From assembly GCA_963665085.2 (NCBI GenBank), contig CAXXXS010000001.1, positions 3,844,001 to 3,908,000 on the forward strand: DNA of 64,000 bases, read 5' to 3'. Of the stretch, positions 42,266 through 52,200 are shown piece after piece (the first letter of the stretch is position 1; the number at the start of each line of letters is the position of its first letter). Made by a program: the position numbers and the translations under genes. Under the pieces are notes generated by a model. It made no database searches. It was not told the DNA's origin and was given only the letters and a program-made list of their open reading frames with translations. The stretch is from G963665085 sp963665085. Lineage in GTDB: Bacteria; Bacteroidota; Bacteroidia; Bacteroidales; JAAAOM01.

Positions 42266-43815
42266 CCTTACTTCCGCAACAAATATTTAGCAAAAACTAG
42301 CAAAGTTTTTATAAATAAGACCTGCAAGTGAATGCAGGTCTCGAAAATTTTCACCTATTTAGGTGTGTGACTAAAATTTTCGATTCAAATGTAACGCCAT
42401 TTGGTGGTATCCACCTAATACATAAGCAACTTTTTGCACATGGCGCAATTGATTTTATTGATAATCAACTTGGTGCAAGAGTAAAAACAATAGGCTATAA
42501 TTACTCTGATTTATTATTGAGCCGGATATATACCGCTTTTTGTGGCGGCAATGCCACAGAAGATGTAAATTATCTTAAAGAGAACACATTAAAGAACCTT
42601 AAAGGGATTTCAACACCTTCTGCCGATACAATCCTTCGAGGCGACAAAGAACTCTCTGTGCCATGCGAGTACATAGAAACAGCCCCGGGCATAACAAATA
42701 AAATCAATGTCAATACCAGGATGAATAATCTTTTGGTTGACAGTGCCCTAGAATTCAAGCAGCTTGACCCTAACGCCAAGGGGCTGGTTTATGATTTTGA
42801 CCACCAGTTTATAGCTGCCGACAAATACGATGCGGAATATAGCTACAAAAACAAAAAGGGATATTTCCCTGGGGTAGCTACTATCTCAAACATACCGGTT
42901 TATATCGAGGGACGAAATGGTAACAGCAATGTTAAAACGGCACAGCTATCAACTCATAAAAGGGCATTAAAGCTATTAGCGGATAAAGGGGTAAAGCCTC
43001 GCTATGCCCGTATGGACTGCGGCTCATATATAAAAGAAGTTACAGACTATTTTCACGGAGAAAATATTTTATTTTCAATAAGAGCTTCAAATTCAGAAAC
43101 CTTGTTGACAATGGCTGCCGATACCGAGGATTGGAAACCTTGCACCATTAATTTCCAGGACATGGAAGTGAACAGTTTCAAATATCGATTTGGGAAATTC
43201 GAGCACCGTATTGTCGCTTACCGCATGCCAAACAAAACCGGGCAAAGATCGGTTTTTACAAACGATGCTAAAAACTACCTGTTCATTATTACCAATGATT
43301 GGGATATTTCTGAAAAAGAAGCAATAATATTTTACAACAAACGTGGCGACAGTGAACGGGTTTTCGATATACAAAACAACGATTTCAATTGGGACTCAAT
43401 GCCTCACAGCTTCCTTGAAGAGAATACTGTCTTTCTGATAATAATGGCTGTTGCTCATATTATCTATAAATGGCTGCTAAATATTTTTGCTGGAGTTATT
43501 CAAGGGCTGACCAAAACATCGAGACTTAAAAAATTTATTTTTCGTTTTGTCGCTATTGTTGCAAAGTTCACACGCAGCGGACGAAGAACCGTTGTACATT
43601 TGGCAACAATCAACCAAAAGTTGATACAAATATCCAATTCATCTTAATAGAAAAACTTATTGGTTTTTCAGGCTCTCCCTCAATAGCCTTAATAAAGTGG
43701 GTAAGGGAAACTGTGTCTGATAACTTGAAAACTGCTATATTTTTAAGTTGCGAAACCAATTGTTTCGCGTAATTAGCGTAATTCGTGGATAAACAAAAGT
43801 TTTGCGGATTTTAGG
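42266..43815 (+). mobile_element. IS1380-family element, copy 2 (complete)
   Basis: This copy is 1550 bp with ends identical to copy 1 (CCTTACTTCC ... GATTTTAGG). It is flanked by the 5-bp duplication AGTTA at 42261-42265 and 43816-43820. Both copies have targets of the form NGTTA. The two are direct repeats bracketing 17.2 kb, a substrate for deletion or duplication by homologous recombination. Whether the segment between them could move as a composite transposon is not shown. Confidence 0.93.
42328..43647 (+). CDS. IS1380-family transposase, copy 2
   Basis: This is a 439-residue IS1380 transposase, intact, differing from copy 1 by three residues (Ser, Thr and Asp in place of Cys, Ala and Asn). 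The same two hairpins cover the start region, and GTG at 42367 is again the likelier start than GTG at 42328. It is the sole gene of the element. Confidence 0.92.
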   Translation: MNAGLENFHLFRCVTKIFDSNVTPFGGIHLIHKQLFAHGAIDFIDNQLGARVKTIGYNYSDLLLSRIYTAFCGGNATEDVNYLKENTLKNLKGISTPSADTILRGDKELSVPCEYIETAPGITNKINVNTRMNNLLVDSALEFKQLDPNAKGLVYDFDHQFIAADKYDAEYSYKNKKGYFPGVATISNIPVYIEGRNGNSNVKTAQLSTHKRALKLLADKGVKPRYARMDCGSYIKEVTDYFHGENILFSIRASNSETLLTMAADTEDWKPCTINFQDMEVNSFKYRFGKFEHRIVAYRMPNKTGQRSVFTNDAKNYLFIITNDWDISEKEAIIFYNKRGDSERVFDIQNNDFNWDSMPHSFLEENTVFLIIMAVAHIIYKWLLNIFAGVIQGLTKTSRLKKFIFRFVAIVAKFTRSGRRTVVHLATINQKLIQISNSS

Positions 43816-43863
43816 AGTTAGAATAAATTTGGAACATATAATACAGTTGTTTATACTAGCAAT

Positions 43864-44511
43864 TTATTCCATCTCTATAAATTCAATTTCATCGTTTTCA
43901 AAATTGTCTATTTGATAATCAGCTATCTCAAAATCAATCTTTTTGTTTCCATTGGTAAAAGCAACTACCGTCATCCCAGCGTTTTTTGCTGCTATCATAC
44001 CCGTATAAGAATCTTCTATAACGATACATTCTTCTGGTTTGATACCTAGATTTTTTGCTGCGTTAAAATAAATAGCAGGATCTGGTTTGCCTTTTATTTC
44101 AAATTCTGCTGATGAAATGGAATCAAATAAATGCAAAATGTCTAATTTATCTAAAACTACAGGAATAATTTTATTGGGTGAATTTGTTGCCAGTCCAATT
44201 TTGTATTTGTTTGTTTTTAGTTTTTCAATAAATTGTTTTACTCCTGTTATCTGACAATTTTTTGTTTTTATCAATTCAATTACCCGTGAGATTACCATTT
44301 GCTCTACAGTTTCCAGGTCTTTTCCCTGCCATGGGTATTTATTAAACCAGAATTTAGTGACTTCAGAGGTTGTCATTGATTTGGTTATTTTAGAATACTT
44401 TTCGGATACTTTAACTCCTAAACCAGAAAACACTTCTTTTTCTGCTTGTGTCCAAAATTTCTCTGAGTCGATTAAGACTCCATCCATATCAAAAATTACT
44501 GCTCTATTCAT
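43864..44511 (-). CDS. HAD-superfamily sugar-phosphatase (HxpB/beta-phosphoglucomutase-like)
   Basis: This 215-residue protein has HAD motif I IFDMDGVLIDSE (residues 5-16), motif II LATNSPN near 113-119, motif III K near 145 (EIKGKPDP) and motif IV IVIEDSYTGMIAAKNAGM near 158-175. The subfamily is that of 2-deoxyglucose-6-phosphate/hexitol phosphatases and beta-phosphoglucomutase. The substrate is not certain. It lies 44 bp from the second IS end; the IS may have removed its downstream context. Confidence 0.85.
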   Translation of the reverse strand: MNRAVIFDMDGVLIDSEKFWTQAEKEVFSGLGVKVSEKYSKITKSMTTSEVTKFWFNKYPWQGKDLETVEQMVISRVIELIKTKNCQITGVKQFIEKLKTNKYKIGLATNSPNKIIPVVLDKLDILHLFDSISSAEFEIKGKPDPAIYFNAAKNLGIKPEECIVIEDSYTGMIAAKNAGMTVVAFTNGNKKIDFEIADYQIDNFENDEIEFIEME

Positions 44512-44554
44512 TAATTGATTTTGTTTGTTGGTCGTTTCTAAAAGAGTTTTAATA

Positions 44555-45280
44555 TTAATAACTGATATAATGTTTTTTGCAGAGGTTTATTTCTTTCAAT
44601 GTTTCATCATGATAGTCGGTTCCATCATTATTTAGTGTCCAGCTATTCATCCATTCTTCAAATGTTTTTAGTTTATAATCTTTTAGATAATCTATTGTCG
44701 GGTACATTATCTTCGTCTTATTTAAGTACTCAATAGCCCTTTGTGTTTCACCATAAAAAGATAAACATTCTGCATAATACAAACGAGATTGTACAATTCC
44801 ACTTCTTCCTGATGATTCAATAAGGCTGAAATAGTCTTCATACGATTTTATCACTTTCTGATAATAAAAATCAGCACTATCCTGGTTTTCTATTAATTCA
44901 TAAAGTTTTGCTTTATGTACCATACATTCTCTTTCTTCTAACCTGCCATAATAATCAAGTATACAGTTTATGGTGATTAACATATTATTATAGTCCTTTA
45001 AGAAATAGTATAATTTGTATTTATTTTTTAAGGCAACCTGGTAAGTTGGACATATTGTTAAAGCGCTGTCTAAAATATATATTGCTTGTTTTATAGTGCC
45101 CAGTTTGTCTTGATTGTAAATTTTTAAAGCCTGGTTATTTATATTTTGTAGTTCGATGGCTAGTTTTTGGTTGTTTGATAATTCCTGTTCTTTTTGCTTG
45201 GTGTTATTTTCTTGAATACAGCTGGTAGCAATAATTAGAGTTGAGGAGATGATAATTGAAATAAGGGATGTTTTGTTCAT
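44555..45280 (-). CDS. TPR-like lipoprotein
   Basis: This 241-residue lipoprotein has a signal ending in LIIATSC (Cys21). Two to three TPR-like helical repeats follow (IKQAIYILDSALTICPTYQV, KAKLYELIENQDSADFYYQK, AECLSFYGETQRAIEYLNKT). No catalytic domain was seen. It may be a protein-interaction partner at the outer membrane. No operon partner is evident: the gap to the HAD gene is 43 bp, but upstream is only pseudogene debris. Confidence 0.65.
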   Translation of the reverse strand: MNKTSLISIIISSTLIIATSCIQENNTKQKEQELSNNQKLAIELQNINNQALKIYNQDKLGTIKQAIYILDSALTICPTYQVALKNKYKLYYFLKDYNNMLITINCILDYYGRLEERECMVHKAKLYELIENQDSADFYYQKVIKSYEDYFSLIESSGRSGIVQSRLYYAECLSFYGETQRAIEYLNKTKIMYPTIDYLKDYKLKTFEEWMNSWTLNNDGTDYHDETLKEINLCKKHYISY

Positions 45281-45304
45281 GAAATAATTTTTATATACAG
45301 ATAA

Positions 45305-45583
45305 TCAAAGGTTGAATTTATCAACTTTTGTTTTGAAATTGTAAATGTTGAAGTAAATAACAGAGAAGTCCATGTTCATCTTGATGAGCAAGACATAAAA
45401 CCAGAAGGATATGAGCTTGTAAAGCTTATTTCAAAAGGTTTTCACTCAACATCAATCATACAGGATTTTTCTATTAGGGACAAAGCTATGTTTTTACATG
45501 TTAGAAGGCAGAGGTGGTATTGTGAACCTACAGGAAAAACAGCTATGGAAGCGTTTGTGACTCATGCATATTTAACGAGCTAG
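45305..45583 (+). pseudogene. ISAon1-type transposase remnant (N-terminal part)
   Basis: A start-less frame of 92 codons reads as the N-terminal region of an ISAon1-family transposase: a KPEGYELVKLISKGF segment, then STSIIQDFSIRDKAMFLHVR and RRQRWYCEPTGKT. It ends at a TAG at 45581-45583, well short of the catalytic domain. It is the only plus-strand coding relic in this minus-strand zone, evidence of an older, decayed insertion. Confidence 0.55.
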
Positions 45584-45720
45584 GTCTAACATGCACCAAT
45601 TTTGATGGGCATCCGCTTCAGCTTAATCCCCAAGGCTCTACATTTATGAATGAGAAAGGTGTTTGTTATGGTATAGCTATTGGCCTGGAAGAAATAAAAG
45701 AAGCGGTTTCTGGTTTTTAG
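45577..45720 (+). pseudogene. Unidentified C-terminal gene fragment
   Basis: A 47-codon frame, open from 45577 to a TAG at 45718-45720, looks truly coding (TCTNFDGHPLQLNPQGSTF, then NEKGVCYGIAIGLEEIKEAV) but has no start and no family I can name. It adjoins the ISAon1 remnant, so it may be the end of a gene into which that element inserted. Confidence 0.35.
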
Positions 45721-45846
45721 TCAGTTGAATTTATTTTTTTTGCTTTCACAAGCGTATCAATTTAGCAACATGCAATCTCTCAGGTTACTTGTCCATGATA
45801 TCTGTTAATTTACAGTATTTGTGTAAACCTAAATCAAGTTAAGTCA

Positions 45847-46674
45847 TTAATCTAATTTAGAAATCAATAGTTTTAAATTATCTATTATGAGGCTGGGCTC
45901 GTCATACATAATGTAATGTCCCGAGCGGGTAGTGCCAACTTGAGTAAAATCTGTTACTCCGGTCTTTAAGGTTTCTTGTGCATCATAATGTCCTTGTCGA
46001 GAAGATTCATTTATTTTGTCTGCAGCAATATTATCAGCGTTTTGTTTCATACTTGTCAGAACAACTACCGGAACATCCGGCAAATTCGGTAATGTAGAGG
46101 AGTATTGAAGGTCTTCTATTAATTGATTGGCTTCCTTCACGCCACCGAAATCTGAGCCGTAAATTCTTTCTAATAAATTGGAAATTGTATCTTCATTAGA
46201 TTGGGATAAGTGATTGTATAATTCATGTGTCGGATCAACAAACAGCAATGCCCCTGTTTTTTCAGGATTCTTAATGGCATAGTCTCTTATTATCAGTCCG
46301 CCTAGAGAATGCCCCACGAGTATTACTTTGCGGCCATTTATAAATTTATTAATAACACTATCCAATTCAGCGCTTAACCTTTCAATGTTTCTTGGATTAG
46401 GCCCAGATTCTGATTTCCCGATTCCAGCCCTATCATAAATTACTACATCTGAAACCCCACTTATCTTTTTAATGATATTCTTTGCAATCCAGGGACTGTG
46501 ATCATCCCCAAGCCCTGATTCAAAAACGATTAAATACTTATTGTTATTTATGGATGAATACGTTGTTAATTTATATGTTGTTAAATCGATTACAGTTTCT
46601 TTTAGTTCAACCTTATAGAAAGATAAAATAAAAAGAGAGCCTATAAAAAGTAAATAAAGCTTTAGTTTATTCAT
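45847..46674 (-). CDS. Exported alpha/beta-hydrolase
   Basis: The ATG at 46674 (MNKLKLYLLFIGSLFILSF) is preferred to 46710, because it starts the signal anchor; this gives 275 residues. The fold has FESGLGDDHSPW (oxyanion region), YDRAGIGKSESG and the nucleophile elbow GHSLGG. A final SGHYIMYDEPSLI supplies the catalytic His. It resembles haloalkane-dehalogenase/proline iminopeptidase-like family hydrolases. The substrate is unknown. Confidence 0.83.
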   Translation of the reverse strand: MNKLKLYLLFIGSLFILSFYKVELKETVIDLTTYKLTTYSSINNNKYLIVFESGLGDDHSPWIAKNIIKKISGVSDVVIYDRAGIGKSESGPNPRNIERLSAELDSVINKFINGRKVILVGHSLGGLIIRDYAIKNPEKTGALLFVDPTHELYNHLSQSNEDTISNLLERIYGSDFGGVKEANQLIEDLQYSSTLPNLPDVPVVVLTSMKQNADNIAADKINESSRQGHYDAQETLKTGVTDFTQVGTTRSGHYIMYDEPSLIIDNLKLLISKLD

Positions 46675-46783
46675 GGTGTTTCTTTTTTTTAATTTATGAA
46701 TTAATTTCATATGGTTTTGTTATTAAGCTTATATTATATTGTTTCCAACGTTCTCTTGATATACCGAGTTTTGGTATGCGCAA

Positions 46784-46978
46784 TTATTGCCCGAAATTAA
46801 GAACATAAATTCCAAATAGTATTGTAATCAATGCTTCTCCTAGAATACAAGTTACAAATAATAATCCCTTTTTAATTCCCTTTAAATGCCCTAGCCGACC
46901 TCTGTATATTTTACCCCATAAAAAGTAATGTAAAGCAAGAATTACGGCTATTACACCAATAAACTTTAGTAAGTCCAT
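46784..46978 (-). CDS. Small two-span membrane protein
   Basis: This 64-residue protein has two hydrophobic segments (about 4-22 and 40-60) separated by a basic loop (GKIYRGRLGHLKGIKKG). Five bases separate its start from the C39-like gene's stop on the same strand. No family recognised. The position suggests a partner of the peptidase-like gene, such as an immunity or anchoring protein, but this is speculative. Confidence 0.5.
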   Translation of the reverse strand: MDLLKFIGVIAVILALHYFLWGKIYRGRLGHLKGIKKGLLFVTCILGEALITILFGIYVLNFGQ

Positions 46979-46983
46979 ATTTT

Positions 46984-47776
46984 CTATTTTTTTAATTTAA
47001 AACAAAGTACACCTGTAAGAAATATATTATCTGCACCTTTTGTACAATCATAGTCTATTAATTCATAGTGATTTTTGAAATTCTGATTATCTGCATTAAA
47101 ATCGGAATCGCACAATTTTAATTCTACAAAATCATTTGTATTATAATTAAATCCACTGCCCGGATCGTGTATAATTAAGATTTCAGAATTTGTATTGCCT
47201 TTTTCATCCTTACCATAGCCTACTAAAGATACCCAATGACCGGCAATTATTTTCATTGTATTTGGTTCAATTTTCTTGATAATCCATAGAAAAATCATTG
47301 TTTCATATCCTTTTGAAATACGATTTTTTAACCAATCAATTTCATAACTTGGATTTTTACCAAATTCTTTATATTCTATATTTTCAAAGTCATAGTCTGA
47401 ATCTTTCACATACCTTTTTAGTCCTCGGATCATATAGCCCGAAGGCGTAATTTTGTTAGTGAGAGTTTTCATATATTTATTCTCGCTCAATTGGTAAATT
47501 AAATCGCTATAAATTTTCATCGTGTCACTTTGAAAATCTGACAATAAATTGTTAAATCCTTTCTTTTGCAGATAAATCAAAGAATTGGCAACTGAAACCG
47601 GCCCACAAAAGTATTCGCCACCGTCAGGTAATGCCAGAGCTGTATCTGTCATAAATATGTCAGGCACAGAATTTATTTTTTCGACAAAGAAATCAGGGTA
47701 TTCCAATTTATCCTGGGCTTGAGAATCCAGATTAATTTATTAAGACTAGAATCAATATAATGTTAATGTGTTTCAT
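46984..47776 (-). pseudogene. C39-like papain-fold peptidase with a frameshifted signal peptide
   Basis: The frame 47706-46984 reads a C39-like domain: GGEYFCGPVSVANSLIYL (Cys near 34), AGHWVSLVGYG (His near 169) and IIHDPG (Asp). Upstream, ATG 47776 begins a signal peptide (MKHINIILILVLIN) that runs into a TAA. A one-base shift would join it to LDSQAQDKLEYPDFF at the start of the called frame. The gene was thus an exported protein and is now frameshifted at its N-terminus. A cytoplasmic product from 47706 remains possible. Confidence 0.6.
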
Positions 47777-47950
47777 TTTTTTTGTTTATTTGTTTTAATG
47801 ATTGTTAATTATTACTGTAGGGCATTAAAAATGTTTGCCTATAAATTTTCTAAGTTGTTTGTTAAAAGTTGTGTTGTTCAAATTTAGCACTTTCTGCATT
47901 AAATTTTTATTTTGTGTTATAAAACCTTAAGCTATGTTGTTTGATAATTT

Positions 47951-49549
47951 TTATTCTTTAATTATCTTTTTTGTCGTAATTGATTCCTGCATGTTAATTA
48001 AGACTATGTAAATTCCTTTTTTTAAGTCGGAAATGTTAACAGTGTTTGTATTTTCAGCATATTTTACTTTTCTCCCATCGCAAGAATATATTGTAATATA
48101 GGATGGAACTGTTTCTCCGTTAACAAACAGGTTGTCATTAGCGGGATTTGGAAATACAATCAATTCGTTAGAAATGTTTGTTTTGTTTGAAGTGATGTTG
48201 TTAGTTATATATTCAATAATTTCAATAGCATTTATATATGCTCCGCCTCCTATTGAAGCTACATTAATTGTTAAATCTCCCGTTTCATCTGAAACTAATC
48301 CTGTTAATTCGGCCATGTCACACGTGTTACCCATAGACCATATCGTATCCCTGTTTTCTTCTGTAGTCCATATTTGTGTCCCCGCAGATGAATTATATCC
48401 CCCTGCTGAAAGCACTTTTACTGTGTAGGTATTATCAGGATTTAAATCGCTTAAATACATATAATGTGTATTTGAATTGCTCCATTGTATCGCTGTTTGT
48501 AATATATCTTCAGGAAAACAATCATCCGATAAGGTATTACTTGTTGATGATGTACCACTCCATAAATAAATGTCAATCCCGTTATTTTGTCCAAATGTAT
48601 TTGATAAATCTATTTTGTTTGTATCTCCATTCCAATCTACAATATAGTTGTTATATCCTTGTGCTGCGCCTGAACTATAATGCATATTTATTTTGTAAAC
48701 ATTACTATCTGTTGGTATAGCAGGTGCAACTTCACACTCAGGACAAACATCATTAATCGTGTATCCATTATCAATATCATATACAGCTATATCATCAAGA
48801 TAGGCTATTAGTGAATCATTTGTTTCTGCTCCTGTCTTAGCCCAACCCGTATAAAGTCCGGTAGTCCAATACATATTACACTCATCTTCCGGAAATTCAT
48901 CAAACAAAGTTTTTATATTATTCGAATAACCAAATAATGTATCGTTTCTCCAGATTCTATAATATCCATTATCTGTATTTGTCCAATAAATTTCTAATGT
49001 GAATTCATGCCATATACCTTCTTGCATATGTACAAAATTATAGTTGCAGTTTGGAAATGCCCTTGAACGATATTCTCCTGTATTGTCAACATCTAAACTC
49101 ATATCATTAAAAATACCCGCCCCCGTACAAATTACAGAATCATAAATTGCATATTCGCCTGAACCTCCGCTTTCGCAAGGCCATGTTTTCCATTGGTTTT
49201 GCAAGCAGAACCAACGTTCAACATCTGTCCACATATCCTTAGGGAAAAACCGTTTCCATGTATAAATGTATTTTTTCTCATTTGTTTCCATGCGTTGCAC
49301 CCGATATTCGGCTCTTCCACCTGTTCCAGGCCCTGTAAATACTTTTAATACATAATTAGAATTGTTGTAAGTATCAGAATATGGATTCGTAACAATCTGA
49401 TATCCGCCGCTTGTACCGGTTTCAAATGCAAATGAGCCAATTTCAGGATCAGCATTTTGATCTTCAAAGTTGGATGAAAATGTAGCTGTTTGTCCAAATC
49501 CGGCAAGGTTGATTATAAAAAATGTGCTAATAAATAGTAAGGTTTTCAT
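47951..49549 (-). CDS. T9SS-exported polysaccharide-lyase-like protein
   Basis: This 532-residue protein has a signal peptide (LLFISTFFIINLAGFGQT). An N-terminal beta-jellyroll of the heparin-lyase/Polysacc_lyase-like type covers about 22-265: the TGGRAEYRVQR strand, KRFFPKDMW, VHMQEGIWHEFTLEIYWT and LIAYLDDIAVYD. A malectin-like carbohydrate-binding region (about 280-445) follows, then a C-terminal type A sorting domain (about 460-532, FPNPANDNLFV...KGIYIVLI). It is secreted by T9SS and probably binds or cleaves an acidic glycan; lyase activity is inferred from fold alone. Confidence 0.72.
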   Translation of the reverse strand: MKTLLFISTFFIINLAGFGQTATFSSNFEDQNADPEIGSFAFETGTSGGYQIVTNPYSDTYNNSNYVLKVFTGPGTGGRAEYRVQRMETNEKKYIYTWKRFFPKDMWTDVERWFCLQNQWKTWPCESGGSGEYAIYDSVICTGAGIFNDMSLDVDNTGEYRSRAFPNCNYNFVHMQEGIWHEFTLEIYWTNTDNGYYRIWRNDTLFGYSNNIKTLFDEFPEDECNMYWTTGLYTGWAKTGAETNDSLIAYLDDIAVYDIDNGYTINDVCPECEVAPAIPTDSNVYKINMHYSSGAAQGYNNYIVDWNGDTNKIDLSNTFGQNNGIDIYLWSGTSSTSNTLSDDCFPEDILQTAIQWSNSNTHYMYLSDLNPDNTYTVKVLSAGGYNSSAGTQIWTTEENRDTIWSMGNTCDMAELTGLVSDETGDLTINVASIGGGAYINAIEIIEYITNNITSNKTNISNELIVFPNPANDNLFVNGETVPSYITIYSCDGRKVKYAENTNTVNISDLKKGIYIVLINMQESITTKKIIKE

Positions 49550-49601
49550 TATTTGGTCTTTTAAGTTAATCTCTATAATCTGTTAATCGTTTGTATATTT
49601 T

Positions 49602-50135
49602 TTATTTTCCTGGTTCAGCTTCAGATATTCTCAAAGGAACTAAATCTTTAATCACTTTTTGTTTTTCCTTATCTAAATTGTCAAAATTAGAATTAAAATA
49701 TTTTATTGAATACATATCCCGAATTTCTTTGTATGCTTTCATCAATTCGTTTTGAACAGCTATATAAAAATCATATGAAGTCCCTCTAATAATGCCTTTT
49801 GAAGTCTTTTGACTTCCAATCAGAGGTAAATCGATATCAGTTTTGTCTGATGCTTCTAAAAGAAATGTTTTTACAAGTCCAATAGTCCTGTAATAATCAT
49901 GCTCAAAATCATTTGCATTAAATACCTCTAAAATCTCCGTTGCAATTAAGGTTGGAGAAATCTCTCCTTTAACTTGTATAGTATCAAAAATTCCAATCAC
50001 ATATTTTAATTTTGAATCAGCAAGACTAGCAGAGTCAAGTAAAGAAGCATAATACGAGTCTCGACAAAATATACTTGATGGAATATATTCAATAGGATTT
50101 ATATCCATTAACAAATCAGGATTGTTAATATACAA
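49602..50135 (-). pseudogene. N-terminally truncated protein of unknown function
   Basis: The frame opens only with a TTG at 50135, a stop lies about 28 bases further upstream, and there is no signal peptide or ATG, so the N-terminus appears lost. The remaining about 177 residues are helical, with no known motif (a DSASLADSKLKYVIG segment and KAYKEIRDMYSIKYF). It could be the C-terminal part of a lipoprotein like the one at 50306-51136, with which it shares general composition but no clear sequence. Confidence 0.45.
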
Positions 50136-50305
50136 ATCGTTGTTGTCTCTTTTTATTTGTATTTAACGGATATGGGTAAAAAATTGTTGTGTGTTTTTCA
50201 AGGCATTTTTCTATCCCGTTAATCGAACCGTATAATAATTTTTATGCCTTACTGTTAGAAATTTCACTTGTAATGTTTTTACCGCAGTTTAGTACACGTA
50301 ATTCT

Positions 50306-51136
50306 TTAAGGACCGTCGTCATAAATATCTTTGATCCAATTTGCGCCATATCTCCAATCCCAATATTCATTACAATCAACAGAGTCTGTTTCAACCTTTT
50401 TTATTAATTCATTATATGTCTTTCGAAAATTCATATCTCCATCATAGAAATGAATTAAATTAGAAGCTGATGCATTCATATCCACGGCAACTAAATAGTA
50501 GAAAAAATCAATAATATTCTCATATAAATCAACAGAGTCAGATTGATTTATTGTAATTTCATGAATCAGGAGTGAACTTATCAATGTATCTATATCCGCA
50601 CTAATATCAGAAATAAATAATTGTTCATTGTAGGTTTTATGCAAATCACAAAGGATTTTATATGCAATTTTATCATTTTTTTCTTTTTCTCTTCTTTGCC
50701 AGAATTCAATGTAATATTTATCCATTCCTACCGAGTCTGAATATGATTTTATTAAGTTTCCAATAATATCATTTAGAGATTTATTATTCCAACAAGATTC
50801 TCTGTAGAGATTAGTAAATAAAGGTTTATTAAAGTCTTTCTGAGAAATAAATTTAAAAATTCCTATATGTTTTAATGTATTATAGAATTTTTTCATGTTA
50901 TCTGGTTGTCTAATCCAATTAAACTTTGCTGAATCACCATAAATAATCGTTCCAAATTCTCGAAGGTTTGTAATAACACTTAGATAATCAAAATCATATT
51001 GGCGCATAACTGATTCCATGAAATCGTATTTCTTATCAGGCTTCCCTTTTCTGCAATTATTCTCATTATTGATGTAGCATGAATAAAGGCTTCCTATCAA
51101 AAAGCTGAGTACTATGTAAAAGATAATTTTTTTCAT
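50306..51136 (-). CDS. Lipoprotein of unknown function
   Basis: This 276-residue protein has a lipoprotein signal peptide with GSLYSC (Cys20). The mature part is helical and rich in Asn, Asp and Lys, with a CCDLH-free centre and two Cys-containing segments (NNCRKGKPD, RESCWNNKS). No recognised domain. Upstream is a non-coding stretch of about 115 bp; downstream is the truncated frame at 49602. The N-terminal start is supported by the signal. Confidence 0.5.
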   Translation of the reverse strand: MKKIIFYIVLSFLIGSLYSCYINNENNCRKGKPDKKYDFMESVMRQYDFDYLSVITNLREFGTIIYGDSAKFNWIRQPDNMKKFYNTLKHIGIFKFISQKDFNKPLFTNLYRESCWNNKSLNDIIGNLIKSYSDSVGMDKYYIEFWQRREKEKNDKIAYKILCDLHKTYNEQLFISDISADIDTLISSLLIHEITINQSDSVDLYENIIDFFYYLVAVDMNASASNLIHFYDGDMNFRKTYNELIKKVETDSVDCNEYWDWRYGANWIKDIYDDGP

Positions 51137-51250
51137 TGTGTGTGCTTATAGTAAAATTATATGTTGTCAAAGCGGATTGTGGATGATTGTCAGTCCAAAG
51201 GACAAAAACAATCATGCGTGAATCTGATTTACGAATATGCTCAAAAACCG

Positions 51251-51652
51251 TTATGAAATATAAAAATTACTGAAAGTGTTTTGAAATAAATCTTCATTTT
51301 TATATAAATGATGAATCGAATTAAATGGAATAAAAATAAAGTCGTATTTTTTCTGCAAATCAAGCGTTCTGATATCTGCTTCTATAAATTCAATTTCTAC
51401 ACCTGCTTCAACAGCTTTTACTTTTGCCTGTTCAAGCATTGATACAGTATAATCTACTCTACAAATATCATAACCATCTTTTGCAATTGGAATAGTAAAC
51501 CTGCCTGTGCCACAACATAGTTCAAGTATTTTTGTGTCCTTGTTTTTAGGGAGCCAGTGTTTGTAAAATTGTAAATCATCCAGAAAAGTATTTATTCCAT
51601 CATAAATATTTGAATCATAAATTAAATCTCCAACTTTATAATCACTATTCAT
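51251..51652 (-). pseudogene. Truncated SAM-dependent methyltransferase
   Basis: The 133-residue frame begins like a complete class I methyltransferase (MNSDYKVGDLIYDSNIYD) with motif I ILELCCGTGRF (42-52) and the motif IV-like FIFIPFNSIHHLY. It then ends after FQNTFSNFYIS, where about 100 residues of the family C-terminus are missing. The downstream sequence shows no continuation in any frame, so a deletion is likely rather than a frameshift. Confidence 0.65.
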
Positions 51653-51846
51653 ATTATTCTCTAATATTTTTTTGTAGTCACTATACTTAGCACAAAATCA
51701 TAGGTGTTAATGTTTGTTAAAGTACATAGTTTATAAAGTGGTCAAAGCTATACAAAATTAATTGTCAATCTTTCTTTTTTGTAATTTTCTAATTCTTGCA
51801 TTATGTTGTTTTATAAGATTACAGTAAGTATATGCAAAGTAGGTGA

Positions 51847-52116
51847 TTATGTTTTTGGATGAAAATACCCTAGTTTAATCCTTTGTTTAAGGAGATCTAA
51901 AAAAACGTTTTTATTAGAAAGCATTGCAGGATGGTAACCTTTCTCAAAAAGATGAATTTCAAGACTCTCATTTTTTTCTTTTAGCTCACCGTATATTTTA
52001 TCAAGATGATTGCAAAATTCATCCTTCATGCTTCCTGTTAACAGCGTTGGTACTTTCAATTCGGATATTGATTTATGAAAAAATGACTTCTTTGTTTTTG
52101 AGAACTCAATATTCAT
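51847..52116 (-). pseudogene. Alpha/beta-hydrolase C-terminal fragment
   Basis: The 89-residue frame matches only the last third of an alpha/beta hydrolase: LKVPTLLTGSMKDEFC (the acid-residue strand) and the final IHLFEKGYHPAMLSNK (catalytic His). The nucleophile and oxyanion parts are absent, and the region upstream (52117-52200) shows only broken frames. It is the 3' remainder of a deleted gene. Confidence 0.6.
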
Positions 52117-52200
52117 TATTGTAGAAATCCTCTGATACCCTTATGTGCCGTACATCTTCCTTGAATCAGTCCTTTTTTCTATAAGTTATTTATCTTTTAG

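Noticed and set aside
23502..43815. Composite transposon formed by the two IS copies
   Set aside because: Each copy has its own, different 5-bp target duplication, so they inserted independently; joint transposition is not supported.
48132..48720. Plus-strand frames within the T9SS polysaccharide-lyase-like gene
   Set aside because: They are antisense to a gene with signal peptide and sorting domain.
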